Assembly: GCA_900074885.1 (NCBI GenBank)
Contig: FJUW01000010.1
Coordinates: 857,850-921,849, forward strand
DNA: 64,000 nt
Direction: 5' to 3'
DNA from: Rhynchosporium graminicola
Lineage: Eukaryota > Ascomycota > Leotiomycetes > Helotiales > Ploettnerulaceae
The notes beneath the pieces are model-generated. The model saw nothing but the letters and a program-made list of their open reading frames with translations, ran no database searches and had not been told where the DNA came from. Within the stretch, counting starts at the first letter, position 1; every line of letters starts with the position of its first letter. The position numbers were made by a program, and so were the translations under genes. Positions 46,441 through 60,361 of the stretch are shown one piece after another.

Positions 46441-49400
46441 GAGGTCTTCGCTAACGCTCCTTTAATAACTCCCTTAATATAAAGGAATTATAAACAGATT
46501 TTAAAGAAAGTATAATAAATACCCCGGAACTTTAACCTCTACGTATCGCTACCGAAATAGCCCTAATATACTCCTTTTTTTAAGCTACTATTATAGCTCC
46601 TAACTAATAAACTAGAGACCTCTCTAGTTCTAAGGGAACCTGACGCGACCCCTCCCGCTCTACCTCTGAGCTTAATCTATTATATCTTTCCTTACTTTAA
46701 ATATCTCTTATACTAGAAAACGTTAATACTTTATTAAGGAAGTACTAACTAAGAGAGAAAGGAAAATAAAAGCGAAATTCCCTAGGAGTATAATCGCTAA
46801 GTACTCCTACTACTACAGATAACTCGAACCTAATCTATTTCCTCTTATAACGATTAATAGACTAAGAGGAAAAGAATAACTCTCTAGAAAATACTATAGA
46901 TAAACTAATCTCTGTATAAGATAAGTTCCTTTTAGGAGTCCCTCGCTTATCTTCGACTCTTCTACTAGAACTAATACTATAATCTCCGCGTATTCTAGAG
47001 TTTAATAAGCTAATAAACTCTATTCTAATATATAGTATTAAGAGAGAGAATACTATTCCTAATAAACTATCCCCTTCTCTTAGCGCCGAATTAGTAGAGT
47101 TATATCTAAGGAAGTCTTATCTTACTAAGAAGATCCTGCCCTTAGATAATAGATCGGACTTTACCTTCCTCTAATAGAGAGTATCGATACGAGACCGGCT
47201 AGCTATAAACGCTAACTACTACCCTATAGACTTCTCCCGGTGCGTTCTTATATAGGGACTAATTACTAGATTAGCTAAAGAGTATCTTATACCTTAGTAC
47301 CTAGCTAATAAGTTTAAGACTAGCGATAAAATAATCTCCTTATTAGAGGAGAACTTTCTTACTAGTTTAGAGGAAGATAACTACTATAACACTTTCTATT
47401 ACTTAGAAATATAATAACCTAGCTATATACGCAAGACTTTCGCCGAGTTTCGTAGTTGATTTTAAAGCGCTACTATCTAAGGTAAGGTTAAAAAGAAAGA
47501 GTAGTTCTTTTATATATAAGATAAGATTATATTATCCTTACGTGCTTTAACTCTTATTATTAAACTAATATAGAATAAGGACTACGCTTCTATAGTTAGA
47601 TCCTTACTTTCTTTTAATACTAAGTATTACTATAACTCAGAACGTACTTATCCCGAGAAAGCTACTACTTAAGTATAGTATTGTAAGCTTATTATTATTA
47701 CTATAATCTCTACTAGTTCTACTTCTTACTAGTCCCTAAGCTTAGCCCCTCGATAACCTACTCCCGTATCGTATATATATACCTTTACCCCGGTATAAGC
47801 TAGTACTCCTTCCGCGCTAAAACGCCTTTCTACCTCGACCGGAGAACCCCTTAGGTATTATAGTTATAGATAGCTCGATTATATTAAGCTAGATTACCCT
47901 AACTCGCTTAAGGTCTAATTAGTTAATAAATTTCCGAAAGATAAAAGAGTAACTAAGGAAGTAATAGAGAATATACCCCTCGAATCTGGATTAATACTAA
48001 AGGGAAACGATAAAGCTTAAGTAAAAATTCCTTCCTAGGTCTATATAAGTATAATCTCTCTAATCTAGATTTTAACTCCCTAATAAGAAATAAGTAATTC
48101 ATATACCTAATTATAATTAGTATAAACGAGCTAAGAGTCTCTATAAATAGCTTAATTGATACTAGAGCGAATAGCTATCTATTTATTAATCGCACTCTTA
48201 CTAGATAACTATCAGGAGCTCTCGGTATTAAAATCGAGCTACTACTCTATTCTATTCTAATATATAAGTTCTAATAGTCCGTTAGAACCTATATTACTTA
48301 TTTCATATATTTATACCTTTCTCTTAAAAGTAAGCGTATTTATAACTACTCTTTTATTCTCCTCGATTTAGAATAATAAGATATAATTATTAGTATTAAA
48401 TAGATATAATAATTTCAAGTTAAGCTAGATACGCTCTATTATAAGCTATTATAGCTAGAATAATATCTAATTACCTTCTAATATAATAAGGAGATAATTA
48501 TAACTCTACTGCCTCGTAAACCTAGTATTAATCGATCTTACTAAATTAATACTAACGCGCGGGACTTAGCTATAAACTAGCTAGACTAATACTAATTATA
48601 CTAAATAGTAGTAATATAGTATATTAATATATTATCCTTATTATTTAACTTATTTCCGCTTATCGCTAAGGAATCCGAACTCTTTTCCGCTCCGAATTTA
48701 TTAAGAAAGGTACTTATACTGAAACTCTACTATAAATACTCCTCTTAACTTCTAAGGATCTAGAAACTAGTTCTAATTTACTAAATTAGTACTAGAGCTT
48801 TTCACTTTAATATAAAATATAAAAGCTCTGAATTATTCTTTATTAATATCTACGAGATAGATTACCTCTTATAAGACTATCTAAATAGCAACTCCCCTAA
48901 GGATCCTGATACCGAACGACTTATAGCCGAAAAGCTACTAGAATAGTACTATACTCTTAAGGAGGCTTTTTCTAAGCAGGATTCTTATATTCTTCTGCTA
49001 TATTACTTATATAATTATAAAATTATTCTAAAAGAACTATTACTTAATATATATTCGCTTCTATATTAGTAATCTATAGACGAATTATAAGTAATTAAGG
49101 AGTACCTTATAGAGAACCTAGATAAGGGATTTATCGAATCTAGCTAAAGTCCCTTCGTATTACTTATACTATTCGTTAAGAAAGCTAATAGAGGATTACG
49201 CTTCTATATCGATTATTATAAGCTTAATACGATCACTCGAAAGGATTTATATCTAATACCTAGGATCGATAAGCTCTTAACTCGGGTATCTAAAGTAATG
49301 ATTTTTACTAAACTAGATATCCGGGTAATATTTAATTATATTCGTATAAACCCCGAATCAGAGGAGTATACTACTTTCCGAACTCGCTTTAGATCCTATA

Positions 49401-52068
49401 AATATAAGGTACTACTTTTTAGGCTCTATAATAGACCTAGTATATACTAATAATATATAAATAATATACTACTAGACTATCTAGATAATTTCTATATAGC
49501 TTACCTGGATAATATCCTTATATACTCGGAAACGCTCTAGGAATATAAGGAATATATCAAATTTATACTATAATACTTAATAGATACTAGACTCTAAGTA
49601 GATATTAGGAAAAGCGAGTTCTATATTACTTAGACTAAATACCTCAGATATATTATTACTACTAATAGAATCGAGCCAGATCCTGAGAAAGTAGTACTAT
49701 TAGTAGACTAGAAGTACCTTGAAATAGTAATAGCTATAAAATCTTTCCTAGGATTCTATAGTTTCTATTATTAATTTATTCGGAATTTCGGCCTTATCGC
49801 TAAACCTCTCTTAATACTTACTAGGCCTATAGTACTATAGAATTTCACTAATAATTATAAGAAATCCTTTAATAATTTATATTAATAGCTACTATTAGTA
49901 TAGAAACTATACTATTTCGACCCTAACTTATAAAATAAACTAGAAACTAATACCTCTGATAATATAATAGCTAGAGTTATCTCCTAATTATATAAAGATA
50001 ACTAGTAGTATCTAATTAGATTCTACTTCTATATTCTTAATAAATATGAACTAAACTAAGAGATTTATAATAAGGAATTATATACTATTATTAAGTCTTT
50101 CCGGAAATAGAGACTAGAACTTATATCTCTATAATACTATACTAGTATATATACGAACTATCGATCCTTAGAATACTTTATAACTATTAAGGTCCTAACT
50201 AATAAGTAAGCTAAATAAATAGAATTCCTTTCCAAATTCAATTTCTAAATTATATATATACTTAGTAAAGATAATACTAAAGCTAATATCCTTAGCTATA
50301 GAGAATAAGACCTAAGGATATAAGAATAATAGAAATAGAATAGTAGATCTCGGGTTTTATTACCTTTAGACTACCTAGACCTTAGGATTAACGCGGAACT
50401 AGCTGAATATTATATTAATTAAATCAGTTATATATACCTAATATCGCTAGGGACTAATATACTATCAGAACCCGTATATAACTCCTTTAATTTAATCGAG
50501 AAACTATATTAATTTAACTAAGAATTATTCTCTAATAAACGGAATATATTAAGAGATAGCTATACTATTAATAATAGTTTACTACTTTATAATAATTATC
50601 TATATATATAACGCTATACCCTGCTATATACCTATTTAATTAGCGAAATCTATAATTAAGTTTCCTCTACTTATCTAAATACTCGTAAGACCGCCGAAAT
50701 AATTTCTACTTATTATTACTAGAAAGGACTTATATCAGATATAAAATAGTATACTTATAATTACTACTTATACTAGTACTCTTATCTGAAATAGATAAAA
50801 TAGTAAGGATTCCTCTACCTATTACTAGTACTTAGCTACCTTATATAGTACTTAGCTATAGATTTTAAGGACTTCCCGCTTAATAACTAGGGATTTAATA
50901 AGATATTAGTATTTATCGACCGCTTAAGGAAGGACTCTATATCGATATCGTGCTATTATAATATAGATACCCACGGGATAGCGATATTATTTATCTAATA
51001 GATATATCGTTTCGGATATACTCCTAAGTTAATTATATCTAACTAAGAAGCTTAGTTTATCTTATCCTTCTAGTAAGAGTTTTACTAAATAATCGGAGTT
51101 AAGATTAAGCTCTTTACCTCTTTCTACTAGTAAACCGATAGATAAATAGAGATTATAAACTAGTATATTAACTAACGCCTTAGACCTTTCGTTAATTACT
51201 ACTAGAGTAACTAGGGCGAACTACTACTGATAATAGACCGCGCTTAAGTAACCCTACCTTACGATTCTATTAGTATAGCGCTATATACTCCTAAATATAG
51301 TATAGTACTACGGAATAGCTAAGATTAGAAGTAACCTACCGGATCGATACCGTAAGAGAAGCTTAATTATACTAATACTAAATCTTTAGCTAAACGTACT
51401 AAATCCGCTATCGAGATTATAAAAGCTAATATACTAGCTACTTAGTAGAAAATAAGCGCTATAACTGACCCGAAATAGCGTAATATCGACTAGGAAGTTA
51501 GAGATAAGGTATTTCTCTCTATAAGGAATCTTAAGAATTACCGGCCGAGTAAGAAGCTATCTAGCCTCTAGGCAGGATTATACTAGGTCCTAGCTAAGAT
51601 CAGATACTCTTATAAGCTGGATTTACTCCCTAGATCTTCTATATATAATATATTCGCTTCCGAATTACTCTTTAAGGACCCGGACGACCTGTTACTAAGC
51701 TAGGAGTTACTAAACCTACTCCCGAAGGTTATCGCTACTTAAGAAGAGTAGGAGTTATAAGATATACTTACTATATAGCTCCTAAGAGGTAATCTGAAGT
51801 ACTAAGTTAATTAGCTAGGCTATAACTCGGACTTAACTTAGTATAACGCTTCCGATCTAATAAGTGCTCCGTATAAGCTTAGAGACTTCTGTATTACTAA
51901 CTTAAGTAAACCTAGACCTCCGCGTAAACTAGATCAGTAGATTAAGGCTTAGAAAGATAGAATAGATAACTATAGTTACTTAGAGAATAATAAACTATTA
52001 TAGTTACTAGTATTAAGAATTTATTAATAGGGTTAATCCCCTGATTATACTTCGTAATAATATTATAT
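46441..52068 (+). pseudogene. GypB gag-pol with chromodomain (RIP-inactivated)
   Basis: Continues the gag frame from 17,330. Knuckle CX2CX4HX4C (Cys/His to Tyr) at 47,856-47,897. Protease LIDTRANSYLFINR from 48,152 (Gly to Arg). RT with MIFTKLDIR near 49,300 and the YLDN box (from YLDD) at 49,502-49,513. RNase H at about 49,900-50,230. Integrase at about 50,860-51,240 (IISN from IISD; QIEIINQYI carrying the Glu). Chromodomain-like segment near 51,745-51,880 (LKYQVNQLGYNSDL). Ends about 52,026, shortly before the end of the antisense frame. Confidence 0.85.
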
Positions 52069-52112
52069 CTAAAACTCTACTTCCTCTATTATCTCTACTT
52101 TACTAGCTTTCT
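52069..52112 (-). pseudogene. GypB antisense frame, C-terminal end (beyond GypF)
   Basis: Minus-strand frame ASKVEIIEEVEF then stop. It joins in frame to GAPENLGEK at 58,680 upward when GypF and one TTTCT are removed. See the entry at 58,680-59,640. Confidence 0.5.
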
Positions 52113-52347
52113 TATGACGACTGGTCAGGTTTGGAGGTTTCTCCCTATTAGTAGAAACACTTACTACTAAGCGAGATTACACGAGTAGAGTTTAGGGGCC
52201 CCTTTTTATATATATACTTCCCTTCTCTCTTTACTTCTTTACTCATTAGTTATAGATTCTTAAGTAATTCTTACTACTTTATATTTATAATAATATAAGA
52301 TCTTATTACTCATATAGTTTTAAGACCTTTCTAGAGTAAGTATTATA
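52113..52347 (+). repeat. GypF 5' LTR
   Basis: 235 bp. Outer part little mutated (GACGACTGGTCAGGTTTGG); inner end TATTATA against CGTCACA in the 3' LTR. TATA run at about 52,206-52,215, about 35 bp before the self-complementary site AGTTATAGAT (52,248-52,257), which may mark the RNA start. Confidence 0.94.
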
Positions 52348-55300
52348 TTATCTATAACTCTTTTATTTATATCTAGGAAGATAGTAAATATCTACTTATA
52401 TTATACCTCTATACTTAGAGCTACTAAACGTAGGAGACTACGCTATACGGAGAAGGCCTATACTAAGTATAAACTTGAAGAATAGCACCTAAACCCAAGT
52501 AACCTAAGTCTAATAAATCAATTACTAGTTCTCCGACTCCCTCTACCTCTTATTCTTTAGCGACTTATAATACTTATTATAACCTACCTCTCTCTATAGT
52601 AGAGAGTACTCGCGATAACGCCTCGTCCGAGTTAAGCTCCCTAACTCATATTATAATAAAAAAACTAACAAAGTCACTAAACCTCCCTAATAATACACAT
52701 ATATAAATAGTAACTATAAGTAACTTATAGGAAGACTGCGCTTACTAGCTATAAGAGGCAGAAAGGAAGCTTGCGGAGAAGAGATAATTAAACGCCGACT
52801 TATCTATAGAACTACGTTAGTTATAGGACGAGTTCCTAGAACTATACTAGTTGACTACTTAGCGCTCTACTAAGTTTATATTATTTAATAACGTTCAATC
52901 GCATATAATACCGCTATTATTAATTAAAGAAGATAACGCTACTCTTACGCCTAATAATTATCGTCGAGAATAATCTACCGGAGGAATATTATTAATATTA
53001 TATACTATATATATAGAGAAGATACTGAACTTTTTAAATAAGCTCTCTAATAGAATCGATTACTCTCTAAAACTCTAGGAAGTGTAGATATATAACGCCC
53101 TCCGGCGCTACTCTAGCTACTTTATCGATAAAGATTACTATAAAGATTAATTACTTAACTAAACAGAAGGATTAGCTAGAACTTACCTAGAACTCTCGTT
53201 CTTAGAACTAGAATATAATAAAGAAAGTAGTATAATCGATTCACTTGATATAATCACTTAACTTATCTTCTTCTTATCTAATCTATATAACTAATAAACT
53301 ATAAGAGCTAGCTACTTTGCGCTAAAGATAGATTATAAGTAGACTTTCTAGATATTCTACTACGAGTTTCGTACGCTAGCTCGTAAAGCTAGAGTAAATA
53401 ATTAATCGACTCTGAAAATAGACTTATAGGAGAAGCTACCTGTATAGCTATAGAAATAGCTCTTCTAATAGTACCGAATGTTAAGGACACTAGAAGAATA
53501 CGTTAAGGCTATATAAGCTAAAGACTAAGGTTAATTCATTAAAAAGACTTATTATTCCGAGATTTCGGCTAAGGCTAGTGCGACTCGGGAACGCCTTATA
53601 AATACCTCCTCCTAGCGCTATAGTACTAACTCCTCTTCTTATCCGCAAATTAGTCTTCTTACGCCCGAGAATACTAATACGACTAGTAAATAAGTACTAT
53701 ACTCTGCACGAAACGATACGCCTTATATATAATCGCCAGCGAATACTCCTTATTACTCTACGCCTACCTTATACTTATACTTATTATTAGCTCGACCTAA
53801 TACTCCGTATCGAATTAACGTAATTAACGCTAATAACGATATTAATAGCGAGTCAGAAGATAATAATAATAAAGAAACGTATAATAACGCTTAAGAGTAT
53901 ATTAAACTACTAGTAAAAGACTACGCCTAAGGAAAGACTCCTTCTTAGGTAATATACGAGATATATAATATCTTGACCTTACGAAGCTTCTTAGTAGTTA
54001 ATCGTTTACTACACGTGCTACTCTTACTAAGAATAGACTCTTATATAAGCTACTTATACTTCTCGATTCTAGAGCTAATAAATACTATTTTATTAATCGT
54101 TCTTTTCTTAAATCTCTTTCCTTCTTCTTAAAACTTTTAATTTACTCTCTACTAAACGCAATTCCTATTAAAAGCTTTAATAGCGTTAATAGTAGTACTA
54201 TTAGTTACTATACGATACTTAATTTAATAATAGATCGTCGAATTAAGGTATTTACACAATTTCTTATTACTACTCTCGGAAACTATAGTATTATACTCGG
54301 AAGGACCTAGCTTTCGGAATATTAAGTACTCTTAGATACCTCTAAACGATAGATCATTTAGCTACTATATACTCCTCCTAGTAATATTTATAGCTCTCCG
54401 ATCGAGATCAAGGACTTACATAAACACTATACTTACTAGCGCTACTAATACGATGCTAACGAACGAAACGAACGCCTTAATTAGTTCTAGGAAGCGTATA
54501 AGGAATAGCGAAGCGCAGCTAACTCTCTTATTAATATTCGAGCTATTATTAAAAATATCTCTATTATTAAACGACTATTACTAGCTCGGAAGCGCACTTC
54601 TAGGGAGACTTATAGCTATAAAAACATCTAAAACTCTCCCCTAGAGAGTATTCTATAAGTAACTAACTCTCTATTACTACTGCTAATCAGTTAGGACCGT
54701 TTCTCCGGCGTTTATACTACTTATTATAGATACGATAAGCCTAAGTGTTTATTATCTAAAGAATAAGAATAGAGTAATAAAGAGAAGTCTTTATACTCTA
54801 GAGAAGCTACCGATACACAGCCGAAGTACGTACGATTCAGCGACGTTATCGCTTATATCCCGCGTGAATCTCTACTTTAACTCTAATTAGAAGTCTCTAT
54901 ATTAAAGACCTACGCATAAGACTACGCCTATGCAATTTATACTATAGATTAATAGTTACTCGGAATACCGTCTCGCGACTCAATAGAAGCTACTTAAAGT
55001 ATAAATATAGCTACTATAATATTTCGGAAGCGACTAAGATCACCTTATATACTTAGACCTCTTCTAGAGCCTCCTGCGCTAGAGATTTATATAATTAGTA
55101 GCCTAGCCTTCTATCTCTTATATAAACGCTAGAAGTCTTCTAACGATAAGATCTTCTTTACTACTTTTTACGAGATAGATAAGCTTCTTAACGACCGAAT
55201 CGCAGTTTAGTAACGTAATACTATTATCGTATCTTTAACTATCGACCTTACGGAACGTCGCAAAACCGCCTAGTAATTTACTATTAGCTTAAGCGAATTA

Positions 55301-58300
55301 GATTCAGAACTACAGATCTCTTACGAGTATAGCTAGTAGGTATACGTCTTTCTAAGGAAGCTAGCGATATTCTCTCTTCTTATCGCTTATACGATCACCG
55401 AATTAAGCTTAAGGAAGGGGCTGAGAAGAGCCTTAAATACTCCCCCTTATATAAGATATCAGCTGAAGAACTTGAAGTTATTAAGGCGTATATTACTAAT
55501 AACTTAGCTAAAGGTTTTATTAAACCTTCTTAAGTAATATACGCTAAACCTATTCTTTTCGTTAAGAAAGCTAATAGAAGTCTAAGATTCTATATCGACT
55601 TTCGCGCACTTAATAACTTCACGAGAAAGGATTAATATCTACTGCTATTAATCGATAAAATACTAGCTAGAATCTCTACTACTAAGATATTCACTAAACT
55701 AGATATTCGCTAGGCGTTCTACCGAATTCGAATAGATCTAGCCTCTAAAGAGTATACGACCTTCCGGACCTATTATAGTATATATAAGTATAAGGTACTC
55801 CCTTTCGGTCTAACTAATAGCTCTACGATATACTAGCGATATATGAATAATATCTTATTCGACTACTTAGACGACTTCTATATAGTATATCTAAACGATA
55901 TTCTGATTTACTCTAACGACTTACTATAGTATTAATTATACGTATATAAAGTACTATAACGATTATAAGATACTAGATTATAAGCTAACCTTAAGAAATA
56001 TAAATTCAACGTCACTTATACTAAATACTTTAGATTTATTATCTCTACTTCTGGGATTAAGGTAGACCCTAAGAAAGTTAATATTATATAATCTTAGAAT
56101 TACCTAACTATAGTTAAGGGCGTATAATAATTCTTAAGCTTTTAAAACTTCTACTAACGATTTATTAAGGACTACGGAATTATCGTAAAACCTCTTATAT
56201 AACTTACTAAAAATAACGTATTATTTCGGTTCGCTAAGGAGTATAAAGATGCCTTTAATCACTTAAAGTACGCTCTTACTTTAGTACTACTCCTCTACTA
56301 CTATTAGTAATATCTACCTTATATAATTGAAATAGATGCTAGTAATAGAGTAATAGCAGGTATACTATCGTAATAATATAATAAAGACTAGTTCCTAGTA
56401 GCCTACTTCTCTAAGACTATACTACCTGCCGAGCTTAATTACGCTATCTATAATAAGGAAATACTCGTAATTATATAATCTTTTAGTAACTAGAGATCTA
56501 AGCTCGCAGGCGTACTATATTAGATCCGTGTTATTACTAATTATAAAGCTCTTAAGTACTTTATAACTTCTAAATAGCTAAACGTATAATAAGCCTAATA
56601 AGCTAAGCTACTCGCAGATTATAACTTTATAATTACTTATCGACCTAAGAAGTATAATCTACTTACTAACGCTCTCTCTCGTAGAATAGATAAATTAGAT
56701 AAGTAGAATAACGCTAAAATAACTTAGCGTTTATAGTAGCTACTATACGAAGACTAAATCGATCTAGTACTACTTATAAGTAACCTCCGGAATAGCTCCG
56801 ACTCTATAGATAACTTTAAGCTTATTAATGCCTTAGAAGTCGCTGACTTATCGCTAGTCTTTTCTATAGTATAGTAAGTACTTAATGCTAATCGCACTAC
56901 GTTATTACTCTAAGTACTACAGAAATAATCTCTCTCTGCTACTCTTAGAAAACTAATTATAGAAAAAGATCTTCTACTCTATAAGGAAGACTAATCGTAC
57001 CTAACGTTTTATACTTTCGTATACTACTTATACGCGAAGTATACGACCGATTAGAGACTACTTATCTAAGTATAAAGAAGACCTTATAACTGCTAGTATT
57101 ATAATACTAGTAGTACGGAATCGCTTTAACTATTAACTAGTACTACTATAACTATTATACTTACTAACGAATTCAAGTGCCGCGCGATAAGAAACCGGGC
57201 CTCCTCTAACCTCTACTTATACTATCACGTCTATAGGAGTATATTATAGTCGACTACTATAGCTTTAACTATAATAAATATAGCTATAATAACATTCTCG
57301 TATTTATTAACTATTTTAGTAAATAAGTAATTAGTATTCTATACTGAAAGACCTCTGATACGCGCGACTTTATAAAGCTTTACTTATACTACGTATACTA
57401 CTATTTCGGAGCTCTATTGATAATTACCTCTAATAGAGGGCTTTAATTCGTTTCTCGTTTTTAGACTATAGTTATTACGATTCTTAGTACTAAAAGATAG
57501 CTTTCTATAGCAGACTACCTGTAAATAGATAGCTAAATAGAGATCTATAACTAATATCTCTAACGCAGATTATAACTTTTTATCTCTTACTATTAAGATA
57601 ACTAGTCGGAATTCTTACTTATTATAGACTACGCCTAGATAACTCTCCCTTACGAATCCCTTAGAGGTCTCTTACCCTTTAAAGTCGTTTATAGATATAT
57701 ACCCTATATTAATTAGAATTAGAAAGACCTACCTGACTCTATTACGCTTACTAATAAGTTAAATACTTAGTAAGCTCTAGATTATGCTAATTATCTGCGC
57801 GACACTTAGATTACTACTTAATTAAGCCTCTAATATATATAAGCTAAGATATCCTAATCCTATAATCGCTTACGCTATAAAGTCGACTTCACTATAGACG
57901 ACTTTATCTAGCTAGATATATACTACTTTACGAGTACTCGACTTAGTAAAAAACTCGACTTCTTAACTAACGGACCCTTCTATATAATTAAAAAGGTCAG
58001 AAGCTCTTATTATCTAGAGCTTCCTGCTAGTATAAAAGTATATAACGTATTCCCTACTGCTAAGCTATAGAAGTATCTAAACAACCCCTTACTAAGATAA
58101 ACCTTACTGCTACTACTACTTATTAATATTACTAGTAATAATAAATAGGAGATCGAAGATATACTTACGTGCTATAAGTAGCGTAATAGCCTCTTATACC
58201 GAGTTTCCTAGTTAAATCAAGACGTCGATCTTATATAGTATAACGCTATAGACGTTAAATACGCTCCTGTTAAGCTATAATAATTCCACCTTAATAACTT

Positions 58301-58439
58301 AACGTAAGCTAGACCTCCCGCTAAACTACCTGATTAGCTAAAAGCTTTCTACGATAGAATTAATAATTACGACTACCTTAATAGTAATAAGGAGATAGAC
58401 TAACGCTCGAGGGCGAGCTTTTTTCGGAGGGGAGAGTAG
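52348..58439 (+). pseudogene. GypF gag-pol with chromodomain (RIP-inactivated)
   Basis: Plus strand. Gag at about 52,700-53,900; protease LLDSRANKYYFINRS near 54,058-54,105 (Gly to Arg); RT with FTKLDIR near 55,695 and YLNDILIYSN (from YLDD) at 55,888-55,917; RNase H about 56,260-56,700; integrase about 57,200-57,560; chromodomain-like WEIEDILTCY...YRVSWLNQDVD at about 58,147-58,245. It ends shortly before the purine tract, so there is no room for an extra 3' ORF, unlike GypB and GypC. Confidence 0.85.
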
Positions 58440-58674
58440 TATAACGACTAGTCAGGTTTAGAGGTTTCTCCTTATTAGTAGAAACACTTACTACTAAGCG
58501 AGATTACACGAGTAGAGTTTAAGGGCCCCTTTTTATATATATACTTCCCTTCTCTCTCTACTTCTTTACTCCTTAGTTATAGATTCTTAAGTGATTCTTA
58601 CTACTTTATATTCATAATAATATAAGATCTTATTACTCATGTAGTTTTGAGACCTTTCTAGAGCAAGCGTCACA
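58440..58674 (+). repeat. GypF 3' LTR
   Basis: 235 bp. Inner end mutated (TATAACGACTAG), outer end intact (GAGCAAGCGTCACA). Confidence 0.94.
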
Positions 58675-58679
58675 TTTCT

Positions 58680-59640
58680 CTCCTAAGTTCTCCGGAGCTC
58701 CTAGTAAATCTAGAATATCTAGAACTAGAACTACTATATCTAACTCCTTACCTAAATTTACTAATATAGCCCTAGTAGTAGACTAAGTATAATAGCTAAT
58801 CCTACGGGCTTTCTTCTTTAGAGAAAGTCTAAGAGTATCTAGATCTGATACTATCTCTAAACTAGAAGGCAAATTCCTTTTTCCCTTAGTATTAGATATT
58901 ATAGCCTTAAATATAGCTTTCTTTATAAATTCCTATATAATAGCGTTTAACTCTTTCGTCTGCTTTAATACTATTTTAGCTATTAACTTAGATTTCGCTG
59001 AATCTACTATTAGAAGATCTAAATCCTATATTATATTAATATTATACTAGTATCTGAAAGTTTAAGATCTTAACTTATTACTTTAATAAACTCTAACTCC
59101 TTAAATACTTTCTCTATAGATCGCCTTAAAGCCTAAGTCTCTACTAATTATATAGTAGTAATCTCTAACGTAGTAGTAGGAGCAGCAGATTTCGCGAGAC
59201 GATAGATCCGATTAATCGCCTTATAAGTAGCTATAATACTATCCCGATTTAGCTCCGCGTCCTTAGCTTCGCCGCTAGGAAGTAAACTAGATAAAATAAT
59301 ATACTCTATATTAATATAATTAGGTAACTATAACGCGTTAGTATATATAACTATATTTAGGTTCAAGTAACTTATATACTTATAACTACTCTTTAACGCT
59401 AAATAATACTTATAAAGCTTAGAGTTAAGCTTATTAAACGAATTTAGAAGTTCTAGAATAGGAGTATTATTGTACTTTATCTTAAGGAAGGTACGAATAT
59501 ATCGCAGGTAATATATATAATACGCCGCTGAAAGAGCACTAGCGGGAACTAGTAAGAGTACTATAGGAGTTAGCGTTATAGATCTATAGAACCTCTATAC
59601 CTTACCTGAAGACTATCTCTAATACTAAGGCGAGAAACTT
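58680..59640 (-). pseudogene. Antisense reading frame between GypB pol and 3' LTR
   Basis: Opposite to GypB. From about 59,640 leftward the minus frame gives a long product with stops mainly TAA/TAG, for example LAKSAAPTTTLEITTI and RRSIEKVFKELEFIKV. Near 59,040 the open frame shifts by an indel or intron and continues KQTKELNAIIQEFIKKAIF and RNLPSSLEIVSDLDTLRLSL with only about two stops in 115 codons. It runs through the GypF site in frame to a stop at 52,069. Hydrophilic, Lys/Glu/Asp-rich; the mirror plus frame is hydrophobic. No known domain recognised and no evident similarity to the GypC antisense product. Start not determined. Confidence 0.5.
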
Positions 59641-60093
59641 ACTTATAATAAGAGAAGAATTAATTAGGTCGATTAATATATAAGGTTATAGCAGACTACT
59701 ATAGTAATTAGTAATAATACTTACTCTAGGAACTATATCGTAGTCTAGGGAGAATAAACTTATAAGTTTAAGTAGTTATTACGGTTAAAAAAGGAAAGGC
59801 TCTAATATTAATAAACCCTTTCCTTTATATACCTTATACCTTACTTAAACTTAACTCCTGCTATAAATAGATAAAGTAAATATAGCTTACTGCTTAATTT
59901 AGAAGCTATAACTAATATAGTACTATTATAGCGATATAACTAGTTAGAGCCTAATAAAGAATTTATTATTACTAAAAAGCAGCTAGCGCCTATTACGCGA
60001 ATATCGACGAAAATAGTTATAATAAAGACTAATTTCTAGTATAAAATATAACCTTCCGAGCTTAGGGTTAAGCTCTTCTTAGGGGGAGGGTAA

Positions 60094-60361
60094 TATAACG
60101 ATAGCTTATCTGAATATCATATAAGAAGAAGGATAGATACTAGGGCCTAAGTTCATAGGTATCCTAGTAGAACTAGTATCCGACTTAGTATAGTATCAGA
60201 CTAGTACTAGTATATATATATAAGGCGCCTTACACTCTATCTCTCTTCTTCTTCCTTCCTTATCTTTTTGTTTCCTTCGTAGTAGACTATATAAGATCGC
60301 TCTTAGCCTCCCTACTTGTTTATTCTTGCTTATATACCGCCTCGAGTCTTATGTCGTTACA
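60094..60361 (+). repeat. GypB 3' LTR
   Basis: 268 bp. Inner end mutated (TATAACGATAGCTTATC), outer end intact (GAGTCTTATGTCGTTACA). Followed by TSD GGCAC. Confidence 0.94.

Larger units (their letters stand above)
52113..58674 (+). mobile_element. GypF: Ty3/gypsy chromovirus inserted in the GypB 3' region
   Basis: 235-bp LTRs (52,113-52,347; 58,440-58,674), TSD TTTCT (52,108-52,112; 58,675-58,679), 6,562 bp, uninterrupted by other elements. Purine tract CGGAGGGGAGAGTAG precedes the 3' LTR. PBS candidate ATCTATAACT (52,350-52,359) is complementary to AGTTATAGAT in the LTR. Confidence 0.95.
16903..60361 (+). mobile_element. GypB: Ty3/gypsy chromovirus interrupted by GypH and GypF
   Basis: Bounded by 268-bp LTRs (16,903-17,170 and 60,094-60,361) and a 5-bp TSD (GGTAC at 16,898, GGCAC at 60,362; the difference is one RIP change). 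Own sequence is 16,903-17,330, 46,441-52,112 and 58,680-60,361, roughly 7.8 kb. Removing GypH restores one gag frame across the junction, and removing GypF restores an antisense frame. A purine tract (about 60,079-60,093) precedes the 3' LTR. GypB is inserted in the gag of GypI, whose frame is also continuous across the site. Confidence 0.92.
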
